A stretch of 64,000 bases of DNA from Pampus argenteus (taxonomy: Eukaryota; Chordata; Actinopteri; Scombriformes; Stromateidae): the NCBI GenBank assembly GCA_036937835.1, contig CM072866.1, positions 10,711,501-10,775,500 of the forward strand. Reading direction: 5' to 3'. Position numbers and translations under genes: made by a program. This document shows positions 12,961 to 25,585 of this stretch, one piece after another. The first letter of the stretch is position 1. Each line of letters starts with the position of its first letter. Below the pieces are notes generated by a model. That model was not told the origin of the DNA. It did no database searches and saw only the letters and a program-made list of their open reading frames with translations.

Positions 12961-15242
12961 GTAATGTAATCTAATTCTAATCTTGTTGATCAAAGTATGA
13001 TCATTTCTTAACCAAAACTGGTTGCCATAATCGGGGTAGAGGATAAGAGAAACTAGAGCTGCGACTGATGATTATTTTCACTATACATGTAATCGCGTTA
13101 CCATGTTTCTTACAAGCACGCATGCATTACAAAAGACTGTGGACAGGGAAAGCACAGCTAGCAGAAAGCAGAGATCATAACAGTTCAGTTCATCCTCATA
13201 TTTAATATAATTCCATACACCTAGTAGTCTCCAGAGGTCTGGGTACATTTGTTCCCACTGCTGAACATTTGACTATTTAAATTCACATAGTTTTGTGCTG
13301 TGAGGTCTCCTCTATCTGTCTGCCTGCACTGTCAGAGTCTAACACACATAAGCACAAAAAAAATCTGGTTCTGGTGGGGGCGAAATCTTGTTACTGATCT
13401 GCTGCATATATACACGGATTTATAATAATTACACTCTCTTTTTGCACTAGAACATGTCAAAAGAAAAAACCTTGAAATTAAATCATCTTTTTTTTTTATT
13501 TTTCCTTCCCAGCCCTCGCTCACCTTTTCTAATCCTCCTCTTCAGCTTTAACATTATCTTCCCACATTTTTTGTTCTTCTCCTCAATAAAGATAATCAAG
13601 CGCCATTTGTCTACTAAGTAGTAGCGAGATTACTAATTTTCTCCAAACATACCTCAGTGCCCCAGTGAAACTTCCAAGTGTGGGGTCAAATGAAAGCCAA
13701 GGGTGAGGGTGGGGACTCAGGGGGGGAAAATGGATGAGCAGATCACACCCACGCTTATGCACTCACGGACACACACAAATGCACAGAGTGGCATGGGCGG
13801 AGGAAGAAGAGCTTCAATTTTACGCTTCAGGAAAGACAGTGAGAAAATATAGGCAGATTAAGAATGAGGTAATTTGAGAATGAGCACTGCAGAGTAGTGG
13901 GAGAAAGATCTAGTGAAGGATACAGAGATGGTTTATGTAGAGGATGAAGAGATAATGAAATAAAAGGAAGGGAGAAAGACATACAGCAGGACAACAAAGG
14001 GAGTGTGTTTAACTGAGTCCCTTATCGTGCAGGATGTAAAAAGGAAGGATTATTACCATTAATGGGTGAGATAAGAGATAGATGCAGGGCAGAAACGCTG
14101 GATATCATGTCAGGGAAATTGATGTACATGGCAGATTAAAGATCTCCCAGCTTGGATTAAAGGCAGTTGGACTGTAGATATTGAGTTTTCTTGTATTTGA
14201 TTACCTAATCTCACTTGAACTAGACAATCTGATATTTCAGCTTCCACAACAGTTAAGCAAGAGAAAGAAAAGAGAGGCAGACTAAAGGTTGATGCAGGTA
14301 CGTAATGAATGTGATTGACTTGATTTGTGGGTTTCAATTTCACCGTTAGTCAGAAAGCTCACAGGGCAGCACAGTGATTAGATCCATCCAGATAGTCACC
14401 AATGAACGCACACTCAGACACAGCGGCATGGCGAGAATATGCATGAACAGACATAAAAGCTAATGACCTTGATGAAATTTCAAATGACTGTGTGTTTAAG
14501 TGTTATGAATTGGTTCAAGTTAATATGCACCGTATGTTTAATGAGAATGTCTGCACCATACAGTTCAGATAACAGGAAATAATGTAGCTGTGGCTGAGAG
14601 AGAAATACACATTCACTATTTGACTGTGTTGCTTTTGTTTTACTCATTTGTATTTTTCTAATGTGACGTCTGTATGTGTCTTCATTTCCTTTGTGCATCC
14701 ATTATGAGATGATAGTGTCCATCATCAGCACAAACATTTTTTATTGTAGTATTTTGACTTTACTTAATTTTGCCCTAAAATGAAAATTAATTTCATATAT
14801 ACTAACTGAAAAATACTAACTGTACTATGAAAATCAGTACATAGTACATGTTTCTGTGTAGACTAGCATTGGGTATCTCTTTTTCCCTCCTTCTCTCTCT
14901 CTCTCTTAGTGTCCAAACACATATATTATAACACACTGTAACAATCATTTTATCAGTGTGTGTGAACCTTTGTGTGTGCTGCATGTTGCCGACCACGATG
15001 ACAATACCTGCGTAAAATGTTCCACTTTCTATTTTACTTGCATAGGACGGAGTCTGCCTCACCTTTAACCTTACTGTATCTGAAACATGCCCGCCTGCCC
15101 TGTGGTCATTATTTAGCCACATTAATCCATTGTCTCATGTTGATGTCATCCGCATCAGACTGGGGAGATTAATTAATGTGATTTTCATTGATAAAAAAAA
15201 TGTCTGTTAATCAGGCATGGGCAATCTTATTGTAATGTGCTC

Positions 15243-15297
<55 letters not shown>

Positions 15298-18060
15298 CAG
15301 AGACAGAGAGAGAGAGAGAGAGCACAGCATGCGTGAGAAACCAGTCTGGGTCAGTGTTGATTAAATAAACAATTGTGTTTATAGAGCAGACCTTCTCTCA
15401 ACACGCATGCATAAAAAACATACACAGACAAACGTGTTACACCCTTCAACGCGCCACGCTAAATAGTTTTTCTCTTTTTACTTCAAACATTAAAAAAATT
15501 CAAAAGCACCTCTACAAACGCAAATAGTGTAAAACTACATCAAGAATAATCATCACTGAAAATGTACGCCCCACGCTTTTTGTAGCACCCCAAATTTCCT
15601 CTAGGCTCAGTGCTGAAGTTCTCATGTTGAGTTTTACATTAGCAATGGAGGAAATGTGAAGATGGGAACCTTCAAATACCCAGAAGCAGCAAACACTGAA
15701 TGTACATCTGCACGTTTACTGTACACGCATGCGTGTGTGTGCGTGTGCGTGTATGTGTGTGTGTGTGTTGGTGGATGTGATGGAGTGTGCAAGAGAGTGA
15801 CTAATGTGAGGCTCCTTGTATAATCACTCACCCTGTACCTCCACCCACCGTAATGAATAAATAACAGAGAGATCAAATAAAGAAGTCTGCAAAAAGAAAA
15901 TACACATGAAAAATGCAAGACTGCCTTTTAAATAAACCTCCCTCTCATTCTGAGTATGTTAACAACGAACAGAGACTTTGAAGATCCCGCAAGACACAGA
16001 AACCGTCCTATCAGCATTAAATGTGTTCTCTGTTGTGTAAATGTGAGGTAATTCTCTCCATAGCTGATGAGTGATTCCACATAGAAATGTGTACGTTTGT
16101 GAAAGCAATCTCCTACCTGTGAAGGTGTTACTGTTCATTCAGTGGTTGATTGATTTTAACAGAGGTGAAATTCAACATGAATTGTCATTTCTAAAAGAAA
16201 ATTTCCAAATTGAGGAATTGTATTATTATTATTTTTTTAATAATCGACAAATTAACCAATAATGAAAATGATTGTATGAGTCTAGTCTACTATAATGTAG
16301 AACGTGTAAACTTATACTGTATCTGTAAGGGAGTATCTCTTGAGCTGCAAGAGGGTCCAATGTATTACCGGACCCAAAGTCAAAGATCAAAGCTATTTTT
16401 TTCTTCTAACAATGGCCCTCACAGGCTCCATCCACAATCTTATTTCACAACAACCTTCTTTGTTTGTTTATTGATTTGAAAAAGTTTAGCCTGGGGAAAC
16501 CTCAGCTTTCTGACAACATGAATCCTGCCAGGAGGAAGAAGTTAATGGAAAAAAGACATTAGCTCACTTCTATTGCTTCCATGGTTTAAGACCAACATAA
16601 ATCAATATCTGCCCTTTGTAAATGTTCCCTGTATGTGTACCGGACCGTCCTGACCAGGCAAATCAAATCTCCAGCCTTCATACCATTACAAAAGAGTGGT
16701 CTGGTGTCAGGGGAAACAGCTGAAGCCTCAGGCAGGTAAACTTAAGATATTACTTCTTGGAGAATGACAGAAAACGCAGAAGGGGACGAAAAGACACCGA
16801 TGGAGAGAAAGGGCAATGTTTTCAGAAACTAAGAGCAAAGACAAAGATATACTCGGTGATCAAGAGCATGTGTGTGTGTGAGACCAAAGAGTAGAAACCT
16901 GGTGCAAGGGAGCACAATCTGGAAAATAGGATGTACAAAATTAATATATTGTTCTTGGGGTTTCAATAATGGCTATTCACATCAGCTTGTCTCATCTACT
17001 TTTAAAGTAGAAGATAATTTTGGGACAAAAACCCAGGTTAACCTCTCTACAGGGAAACTTACCTGTCAAGTGCAGGGTGTTGAGGCACAAAACACAGTGT
17101 TATAAGACATAGTTTGCAAATGTGTAATTGTTTTAATGTTCTTGCCACAAAATATTCATTTTGCAATCGTGATATATTTTGATTTGACTTCTCACACACA
17201 TTTATGTTTAATTTGGTCACTATATGCTACCACAGGGACACTCGTGGCTCCTAAAGGCAGCCTGTATGCAGCAACAAGCTATAAAATATCTATTAAATAT
17301 GTCAAATGCTAGCAGAAAAAGCGCTACAAACTACTGTACACCATACTCCTGACATTGCATAATCAAATTCAAGTGATCATATGCCTCTCATTCAGCATCA
17401 GCAAGCTGTAACGCAGAATAAGATCGATTCATATCCTGCATGTTGTCTTTCATATCACCTCATCCAACATTATATCAACTGGCAAATTACAACAAGTATC
17501 TGTCCTGCATTAACACGCACAATGATCAGCCTACATGACAAGCAGATCATTAATTACCAACACTTGTGACAGTTTGTTGAAAGAGGAAATAACATTTTTC
17601 TGTCGCCATAAGTCCTCGAATTCTTTCAGTTTTGGCGGCCACGCGCTCACGTAACATCCCGCGCTTCAGCTGTGATCAATGTCAGGAGGCGCGTGGACAC
17701 AACACACACACACACGCACACACATATTTCAACATAAAATTCATAAAACACATAACACATAGGCGTGAAAAGTGGACGGACAGAGACACATACAGCACAA
17801 GACTTGGAATGTAGACAAATCTGACATGGTAGCCTTTATATACCTTAGACAACATATAAACCGTCTCTTATGGAAACATGACAATAAGATGATAATAATG
17901 TGTAGTAGCTCCTGAAAACAAACACACAAAAAAGTTGAAAGAGTTGAAAAAGAGAATTAACTCCTAGGCTGTATTATTAGAAAGTATCTGCCAACCACTT
18001 AGCTGCTTTTCTGGAGCTTAGAGCAGATGAACAAGAGTAAACAGACGCATAACATCAATA
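12961..18060. other. Noncoding stretch with microsatellites, no gene seen
   Basis: About 5 kb without a supportable exon. It holds a long (TG)n array followed by (GA)n at 15,249-15,320, a degenerate TG/CG tract at about 15,730-15,770, and a short (CA)n run near 17,701-17,722. Confidence 0.55.
15249..15320. repeat. Compound (TG)n(GA)n microsatellite
   Basis: About 38 bases of TG repeat pass directly into an imperfect GA/CA-interrupted GA repeat. The purine-rich half lies on the plus strand. Confidence 0.92.
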
Positions 18061-18064
18061 AAAT

Positions 18065-18450
18065 GACTCTGTACCTAAGCGTCCAGACCTCCTCTTGCGC
18101 CCCTGGCACCCACACACCACCCGCTGCTCATCTCCCGGCCAGGTCCATCGGCGCAGGTACAGTCCAGAGAGCACAGCACGGACGCATAACCGTCCAAAGA
18201 TAGGACGCCGAGAAAGAAAGAAAGAAAGAAAGAAAGAAAAGAAAATTGACCTGTGGTTATAAATTTTTCTTCTTCTTCCCTAGTTACTGTCTTGGCTCAC
18301 TTTAGTTTTGTGTTTGTGTTTCTGTCAGTAAATCACTTTTCTGAATTGAGTCTCGCTCCTGCTGCAGAGCGGACTGAAGCCTGTCGGACTGAATGAGGCG
18401 AAATGCTGTTGCTGCTCTGCGCTCAAACTCTGTCAAACCAGTCTGGGCAT
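18065..18450 (-). promoter_or_regulatory. CpG-rich patch, possible promoter or 5' exon
   Basis: Against an AT-rich, CpG-poor background, this segment has many CpGs around 18,075-18,205 and again at 18,350-18,425. On the minus strand it contains a plausible donor (AG|GTACAG near 18,070). No reading frame with recognisable content was found; the longest minus-strand frames stop quickly. It may mark the promoter or untranslated first exon of a gene whose other exons are not recognisable, or be a chance GC-rich island. Confidence 0.22.
18211..18244. repeat. (GAAA)n tetranucleotide repeat
   Basis: Eight or so AAAG units inside the CpG-rich patch. Confidence 0.9.
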
Positions 18451-20270
18451 ACAGGGTGACTTCCGGTAGACAATTTCAAAATACAACTGAAAAGAAGGAA
18501 AATGAATATAACATCTATTTAACAAATCATTATTGTAAAATATGTGCAATATAACTGAGACCCAAAACAGTTAAATAAGAATGTATAAGAATGTATGTAC
18601 TGTCTTTGGTCAACAGGGAGTGCATATGCTTGTGTTCACACTAATATGTCTGAAGTGCATGAAAGTGTATATAGTGTGTCTGGGTTTGTACTCGTGTAGT
18701 AAAGCCCACATCCCACACAGATACACAGTATGTTTAGCAACTGCAGTCTATAAGAAGTACAAACTGTGTAGATTTGAACAAAGTACAGTGTGTTTTTGGC
18801 AATATTATTAGAGCACTTAAAAAAACAAGAACAGGATACAAAACAATCCTAATGATTGAGCGCAAACTAGGTACAGAGCAAACTAATGCTGGATGGATTA
18901 GTCCAGAACACAGAAATGTAAATACTTGAATGCTTTATTTTCAAATGTCAGCCTTATAACTTCAACTAAGATTACTTGTTAATGTGTTGAGCATTATGAA
19001 GGTTGGCTCCAGGCTGGTGCTGCTAACATCATGTGAATCAGTCATTGAATATTTTTGCTTTCATGATAGGTAGTGTTGGCCTCCTCACAGTCCAAAGGAA
19101 TTTTAGAGGAAGTAATACTAGTGTAGGCTAGCATTTTGAGAAAAAAATGAATAGTTTGCTCGATGATGAACAAGGGCACCACATATTGTCTTTATGGGGC
19201 AAAAAGGATTAGAGGTCATTGACAGTCTCAGTTTGCACTCTGCAATAGGTAGGCAGAGTCAAGTAAACCACAGAAAGCAGAGGAAGCCAGTAACACAAGC
19301 AGCATAGTAGCAAGCAAAATATTACCTCATGTTTTGTGAAGATTCCCTTCAAAGCTGCAGTGGTTTGTCCTCCTAGTTGAAATCTATCTGCAGTGTGGAA
19401 GAAATCAATCAAAGCTTTCAAGTCACATTGAACTTGCATTTACTTTTTTTTTTTTGTTTGTGCATGGTGTAGGAAGAAATGATATTGCCAATTTTACAAA
19501 AAGCTAGTAATGTTTTTATATGAATTTATTACTCCACCATCCCATTTTTTTCCCTTTCTATTAACATTTGAGTCAACTCCAAACCTTCATTACTTTGATG
19601 CAACATTTTTGCAGGTACACCTTAGAGCTCTGGCTGATTCATTCCTTCCACATATGCCAGTTTATCTTAATTATTATATTCACACACCTTTTTAATGATT
19701 CTGTATAAAAGGATAGTATTTTTAGTTTCATTTCTAAAATCATTTCCCCATGATGTACTATAGCCAAGCGATATTAAGTCGGATATTAGTCTGTGGGCTG
19801 ATAAGACATGAAAGCAAAGTGAGAGCTGTCAGAAAGCCCACATGCTGACAAAGAAATGAGACTCATGAGGGAAAAGATACATGAGACCAGACCTGGAATT
19901 TCATCATTTTAGCATTTCTCAACAGGGGCAGAACTGTCCCCCAGGGGAGTTAATGCTTAGTTATACGTTTGAATGCACAATATTATCATTAGACTTACTT
20001 TTACCACCGCAGGGTTTCCTCTACCATTAGAACACTTAGGCACAAAATAATTTATTGATATTTATAAATTACCACTATGCGTACAAACTCCTGAGTCAAA
20101 TGTTCATACACTCTCAGCCCTGGACTTATCATAGTCACTGGACTCATTTGAAGATGGGGATGGGGAGTCAGAGGGAGCTGCAGTGTATGGATGACCATAT
20201 GGATGAATGGTTTAGCCTCTTTTTGGTGATGCCAGCTGCCCAAAATTTTGTAGCAGGTTGGGGCACGTGC
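18451..20270. other. Noncoding stretch, nothing recognised
   Basis: No exon, RNA gene or repeat family could be recognised between the CpG-rich patch and the LINE fragments that start near 20.28 kb. Confidence 0.5.
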
Positions 20271-20279
20271 CTCCCTTGA

Positions 20280-20720
20280 CTATAGTTGGATGAAAGTTTG
20301 AACTGGAGAGAGAAGGAGAAATTCTGGTTGGACCTTGATGAAGTGATGCACAGAATCCCTAGAAGTGAGATAGTTGTCATTGGTGCAAACTTCAATGGAC
20401 ATGTTGGTGCAGGAAACAGAGATGATGAGGAGGTGATGGGCAGGTTTGGTATCCAGGAGAGGAACGCAGAAGGACAGATGGTTGTTGATTTTGTAAAAAG
20501 GATGGAAATGGCTGTAGTGAATACTTTCTTTCAGAAGAGGCAGGAACATAGGGTGACCTATAAGAACCTATAAGAGTGGAGGTAGGAGCACACAGGTAGA
20601 CTACATCTTTCATGTAATTCATGCAGAGAGACAGAGATGGAAAGATGTACAGCAGGTCAGGGTGATTAAGGATAGGGATGTAAGTGTATTGACAGGTGCC
20701 AGTAGTGTGATGGGAAGATC
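20280..20720 (+). mobile_element. RTE-like LINE fragment, endonuclease region
   Basis: A plus-strand frame (20,286-20,573) encodes part of an AP-endonuclease-type domain: 'VVIGANFNGHVG' near residue 31 corresponds to the conserved GDFN/NGHVG block of RTE-type LINEs, followed by 'NRDDEEVMGRFG' and 'MEMAVVNTFFQKR', also typical of the fish RTE endonuclease. In most copies the first block reads GDFN or ADFN; here the expected Asp of that motif reads Asn. The frame stops in the middle of the domain; downstream 'SGGRSTQVDYIF'-like sequence (about 20,575-20,610) continues with lesions. A short dead fragment; the left end is not defined. Confidence 0.6.
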
Positions 20721-20724
20721 AAAT

Positions 20725-21850
20725 TTGTCTCGGAGGGCTTTACAATCTGTACAGTGAGTTACACCCTCTGTCCTTAGACCCTTGATTCAGGTAAAGGAAA
20801 AACTTGCCCACCTTGCCCAGGAAAAAAAGGTGGAAGAAATCTCAGGAAGAGCCACAGAGGAGGGATCCCTCTCCCAGGATGGACAGACGTGCAATGATGT
20901 CACATGTACAGAACAAATCAACACACACATATTGTACAATCACAATGATTTACAATGAATTACATGAATGTTAAAATGAGAATTGCTTACAATGAATGAT
21001 AATTGTAACAGTAGCAGTGGAACCTGTGATAGAGAGACACAGATGCACAGCAGCAGCCACAGTCTACAAGAACCTGCTGGACACAGAAACTCCGGGGAAG
21101 AAGTTTAGTTAGTAATAAGCAGAGGAGAGAAAAGGAGAGAGAGGAGAGAGGGAGTGTGTGTCTGCCTCCCGAACACAGAGTGGTTGTTTATTCCACAGAA
21201 GAGGAGCTTGATAGCTGAAAGCTCTGGCTCCCAATATACTTTTAGACACTATAGGAACCACAAGGAACCCAGCATCCTGAGAGTGCAGTGTTCTAGTGGG
21301 GTGGTAAGGTACTATGAGCTCTTTTAAATATGATGGTGCCTGACCATGAAGAGCTTTGTATTTTAGGAGAAGAATTTTAAAGTCTATTCTAGATTTAACG
21401 GGTAGCCAGTGCAAGAAAGCCAAAATTGGAAAGATGTGATCTCTGATCTTGGTTCCTGTCAGAACACGTGCAGCAGCGTTCTGAATCAGCTGCAAACTCT
21501 TAAGAGACTTATTGGAGCAACCTGATAACAAGGAGTTACAATAGTCCAGCCTAGAAGTAACAAATGCATGGACTAGTTTGATCAAAGACAACTCCAAGAT
21601 TCTTTACGGTGGAGCTGGAGGCCAGGGTGATCCTGTCTAAGGCAACTAAATCTCTGGAAAGACAGTTTCTGAGGTGTTTGGGTCCAATTACGAGAACTTG
21701 AGTTTTATCTGAATTTAGCATCAGAAAATTGTGGGTCATCCAATTTTTTATGTCCTTAATGCATGCTTGGAGTTTAGTTAAGTGATTGGTTTCATCAGGC
21801 TTGATCAATAAATATAATTGGGTGTCGTCGGCATAACAGTGAAAGATGTA
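20725..21850 (-). mobile_element. L2/Rex-like LINE 3' fragment, reverse transcriptase C-terminus
   Basis: Two overlapping minus-strand frames (21,551-21,808 and 21,109-21,597) together read through the C-terminal part of a LINE reverse transcriptase: 'LNSDKTQVLVIGP' then, after a frame change, 'FVTSRLDYCNSLLSG', 'QNAAARVLTGT' and 'LHWLPVKSRIDFKILLL'. These blocks are the hallmark of the L2/CR1 group in fish. The 3' untranslated part continues leftward to about 20,725 with GC-richer sequence around 'GGATCCCTC'. The element is 5'-truncated and frameshifted, so dead. It abuts the RTE-like fragment head on. Confidence 0.75.
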
Positions 21851-24239
21851 CCCCTACATTTTTACCACTTCTTCATTAAAACCTGCCTGACCATCTGACA
21901 GATGAAGCTGCTTGTAATGGCTCAGTTGTAATTAGCTTCTGGTGATATTCCTGCATAATCTATAATGTATAACGTGAACATGGCTGTAAACTCTGAGACT
22001 TGTTTGATGATTGGGAAGATATTGACATTGAAAGAGAATTACTAAAGCCAGTTAGTCAGAACAAAATCTGAAAAAGAAGTTGTGTGTAGCACTACAATCA
22101 TCATTCAGGAAAAGATCAAACTGTTGAGGCTTTTTTACTTATAGCAGGAATTAAATTTGATGAGACCATAATGAGTGCCACATCTTTTGAATGATAGTTG
22201 TACAAAGCTTCAGGATTATGATAGATGCTTCTGAATCTTATTTCTGCCCAGAGCTGGAGATGTAAATGAGAATCAATTAATCTGATGTCTGGCAAAGCAT
22301 TCTGAAATGAAATCTGATCTCAGGTTAGATGCTGAATGGTCTTACTTCTAGGCATTATTGTGTTTCTACCCTGCCTCACTCATCTGCCTCTCTGTCATAT
22401 TGCCGGTGGTCTTTATGAAAAATGCAATTCAATATCCTTGTGGCTTCTGACCTTCAGCTGTCTGTGCATAACACAGAGCAGAACATTAAAGGATGATTTT
22501 CAAACATATTACAGTGTATGGCATGGAAACATGCCAACAATCCTTTATGTTTGTGGAGTATGCACTGTAATGGAAACAGTGAAATTAAGGGGATGTATCA
22601 TGCACATTTTCATGTCTATATTTATATTCTGGGGATCTACTGGAATATCTTTGCATGATTTACAGTTCTTATGCTATTTATGCAGGCCTTTAGTTCAGTA
22701 TCTTGCAGTACATACAGAAAGTATTCACAGACATGATTTACATTTAGTTATGTTATAGCCTTGAATGTTTGCAAATTTATTAGAAATGAAGAATGAATAT
22801 ATAATATGTACATTGTTATGGCACCTTTGGCAGCAATTACAGCCTCAGGTCAAGATCTTTGCTAATTTTTAATTTTCCCAACCAATTGCAATCGAGTCTT
22901 CAAATTGTGGCTCTATTGTGTGAATGAATGTGTGAAGTCAACTTTAACAAAACAACTCCTAACTTCAGAACATCGTAGAGAGATAGAAAACAACATTAAA
23001 TGGGCATGTTCCAATTAATTGTACAGGTAATGATGGTGTCCTGATGTTTAGACATTAGTACATTATAAAATTCAGTATTTTATCATTTAAAACAACACAC
23101 AGAGTTAGTACAAATTGTATTCAATTACTAATTAATTGCAGGTTTGGCTCTTTCATTCAGTATTTGTTGCATTTTATAAAAAGCTTGTGTTGTTAAACAA
23201 ATATCCTGTTCAGTCAGTGCTGGTGAGGGTCTTGTGACCAACAGTTCTTCTTTGTTAACACAGTTGCATATGACTTAAATGTTTGCCGCTCAATCCATTA
23301 CATCATTTGTGGTATTCCCAAGTGATGCACTAGAAATCCAGACAGTTGAATAGGACTGTATTCACAAAATGTCTTATCTAAGCAGCCCTCCTAAATGGAA
23401 CTAAAAGTAACAAACAAGTAGTGTCAGTAATACAGGAACACAAAAATCAATGTCCAGTAATTATAATAAGCCATTTGATCAGTGTGCTTTAATAGTAAGA
23501 TGCACTAAATCACTGCTTAGCTCAGCAAAAATGGGCAATTCCATACTGCTACAAATTAACCAAATACAATTTGGCTTGACTACAAATAATCTTTATTTTA
23601 CAGTTATTTCATAATATATAATTAATTTATGTTTAACATGTTTTAATAACCTTTCTTCTCTGAATAATTGAAATGGATGCCACTGCCACCAAGTGGCATT
23701 GACTTTTGGTGCCAAGTGTCCAAAACAAGCATAGAGTCACTGTGTACTAAATACACAGAGCAATTTGTGCTGAAGTTGCAATGCGTTGAGGTCTCAGGGT
23801 CACCAAAAATATCAAACGTGTTTTAGAAAATCTTTATGAGAATGACTGGTAGCAATTAGATCTGAAGACTTTGTCTGCTGACCGTCAACACCAACTGGCC
23901 TTGACTGAAACAGACCTGCTCCTGCTAAATCTAATTTGTTGTTTAAAATAGTATTCATAATTGACTCAATAGTTGTTCTTTGTTTCCCCACCTTAACTGA
24001 AACTGGTACCATTTTATTATCCCTATTACGCTTATTGGAGCATTTTCTAGGTATTTTTAGTTTACTGTTAACAAATCTAGTCACTTTACTAGCTATCTGG
24101 AGCTAATGTTTTGCTAACACAACTTTCTAAGTAACCTAACTGTTAAGTATTACTCTTATTACTTTTAGCATACGTTTATGGACTTTTTGTATAGTTGTTG
24201 AGCTTTACTGGTGATACATTTCTTTCTGGTAGGAACAAT
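21851..24239. other. Noncoding stretch with a Tc1 relic
   Basis: No gene recognised. A short Tc1-like remnant lies near 22.7-22.9 kb (listed separately). A minus-strand open frame at 23,812-24,084 has normal composition but no recognisable domain and no splice context, so it was not called. Confidence 0.45.
22708..22890 (+). mobile_element. Tc1-like transposon relic
   Basis: The stretch starting 'CATACAGAAAGTATTCACAG' and ending around 'GGCAGCAATTACAGCCTCA' resembles the terminal and 5'-untranslated parts of a common fish Tc1-like element, joined by an internal deletion. No transposase frame remains. The identification is from memory of the family's sequence and is not an alignment. Confidence 0.35.
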
Positions 24240-24720
24240 GTAAATCATTTGACAGCTAATCTATGCTTTTGTGAATCTCCCTAAAGTCTAGGCCTTTATC
24301 AAAAAAGAAAGTTTTAGGCCTACTCTTAAACATAGAGAGGGTGTCTGCACCTCTGCCCAAAACGGGAAGGTGAGGAGTCTGATAGCTGAAGGCTTTGCCT
24401 CCCACTGTACTTTTGGATACTCTAGGAACCACAAATAAGTCTACACCTTGCAAGCTTAGTGTCCTAGTAGAATAATAGGGTACTATAAGCTCTTTAAGAG
24501 CCTGACCATTAGGTCCTCTGTAGGTAAGGAGGCGAATTTGAAATTCTATCCTGGATTTTACAGGGATCCAGTGTAGAAAAACACTGAGGAAAATATGATA
24601 TGCAGCAGCATTCAGGACCAGCTGGATAGTCTTTAGACACTTGTTTGGGCAGCCTGATAATAAGGAAATGTAATAATCCAGTCTAGAAATAACAAATGCA
24701 TGGATTTGTTTTTCTGCATC
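24240..24720 (-). mobile_element. Second L2/Rex-like LINE 3' fragment
   Basis: On the minus strand the pieces 'VVPRVSKSTVGGKAFSYQ' (near 24,400) and a degraded '...LDYYISLLSGCPNK...' (near 24,650-24,685) match the same positions of the better-preserved element at 21.1-21.8 kb. Only the last part of the reverse transcriptase and a little 3' sequence survive, with stops. It is a separate, more decayed copy in the same orientation. Confidence 0.6.
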
Positions 24721-25581
24721 TTCTGGAGATGATTGACAGGATGTTCCTGATTATAGCAATGTTACGTAGGTGGGAAAAAAAGTGTTTCATTATACATGGA
24801 CTGGTGTGGATAATTGAAGGCTACAGCAGGTCATCTGTAAGCCACTTTGCTTCTACACCAGAAATATATGAAATATATTTGTCTTTTGTTTACTTACTGA
24901 CTTACTAATTGTGATGATGCTACATATGTATGATTTTGACAGTAAATACACAAGTACAGACTTGTACTTGTATCAAGACAAAATAAGAAATTACCTGGTG
25001 ATAATAAAGACATTTCTGTCAATATACAAAACAATTGTTAACAGGTACTAAGCAACTATTGTATCAACTAAAATGCAGCAGTAAGCATCTCCAAAAGTTT
25101 GCAAACAGCTAAGTGTCTACAGGCTAACAAGCACTGAGTTTACTGTCTGCAGTCTAATAAGCTAGCATGCTAACAAACACTGTCTGACTCTAGTACATCA
25201 GCATATTTGGCAACCTCCCTAGCGCAAGCAGTCTGTTCGTTATTCTTCAGATGTGTTGACAGCGGCACCAGTCTGTACAGGAGCTGGTATCAGTATCAGC
25301 ACAGCAACAAGGTGAACACATACAGCTACAGTAATACCCAATGGACAAACATGTCAGTCAGTCAGCACCTGCACTGCTTAAAGCAAGTTAATGTTGTCAA
25401 ATAGCACTTAAGTAAGCCTGAGGAGCCTTAATTTGGTAGTTGTTGAAGGACTTGTTTGGACAGTGTTAGTGAATGTGTAATAAAATGTTCATCAATAAAC
25501 AGGAGCAAGACTAATTCTACAGCACGGATTTTAGTGGGCAATCTAGCCATGGCCATGAAATGAATTTCATTTTTTTCTGTG
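24721..25581. other. Noncoding stretch left of the LTR retrotransposon
   Basis: AT-rich sequence without recognisable genes or repeats. The retrotransposon target site (TAAA) is at its right edge. Confidence 0.5.
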
Positions 25582-25585
25582 TAAA
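25582..25585. repeat. Target-site duplication TAAA, left copy
   Basis: TAAA directly precedes the left LTR and recurs directly after the right LTR at 34,139-34,142. Four to six bases are usual for Ty3/Gypsy integrases. If the terminal T of the LTR is counted as ambiguous, the match can be read as TAAAT. Confidence 0.75.

Noticed and set aside
23812..24084. Minus-strand 90-codon frame with normal composition
   Set aside because: No domain, splice signals or neighbouring exon. It may be part of an unrecognised repeat near the L2 fragment, but I could not support that.
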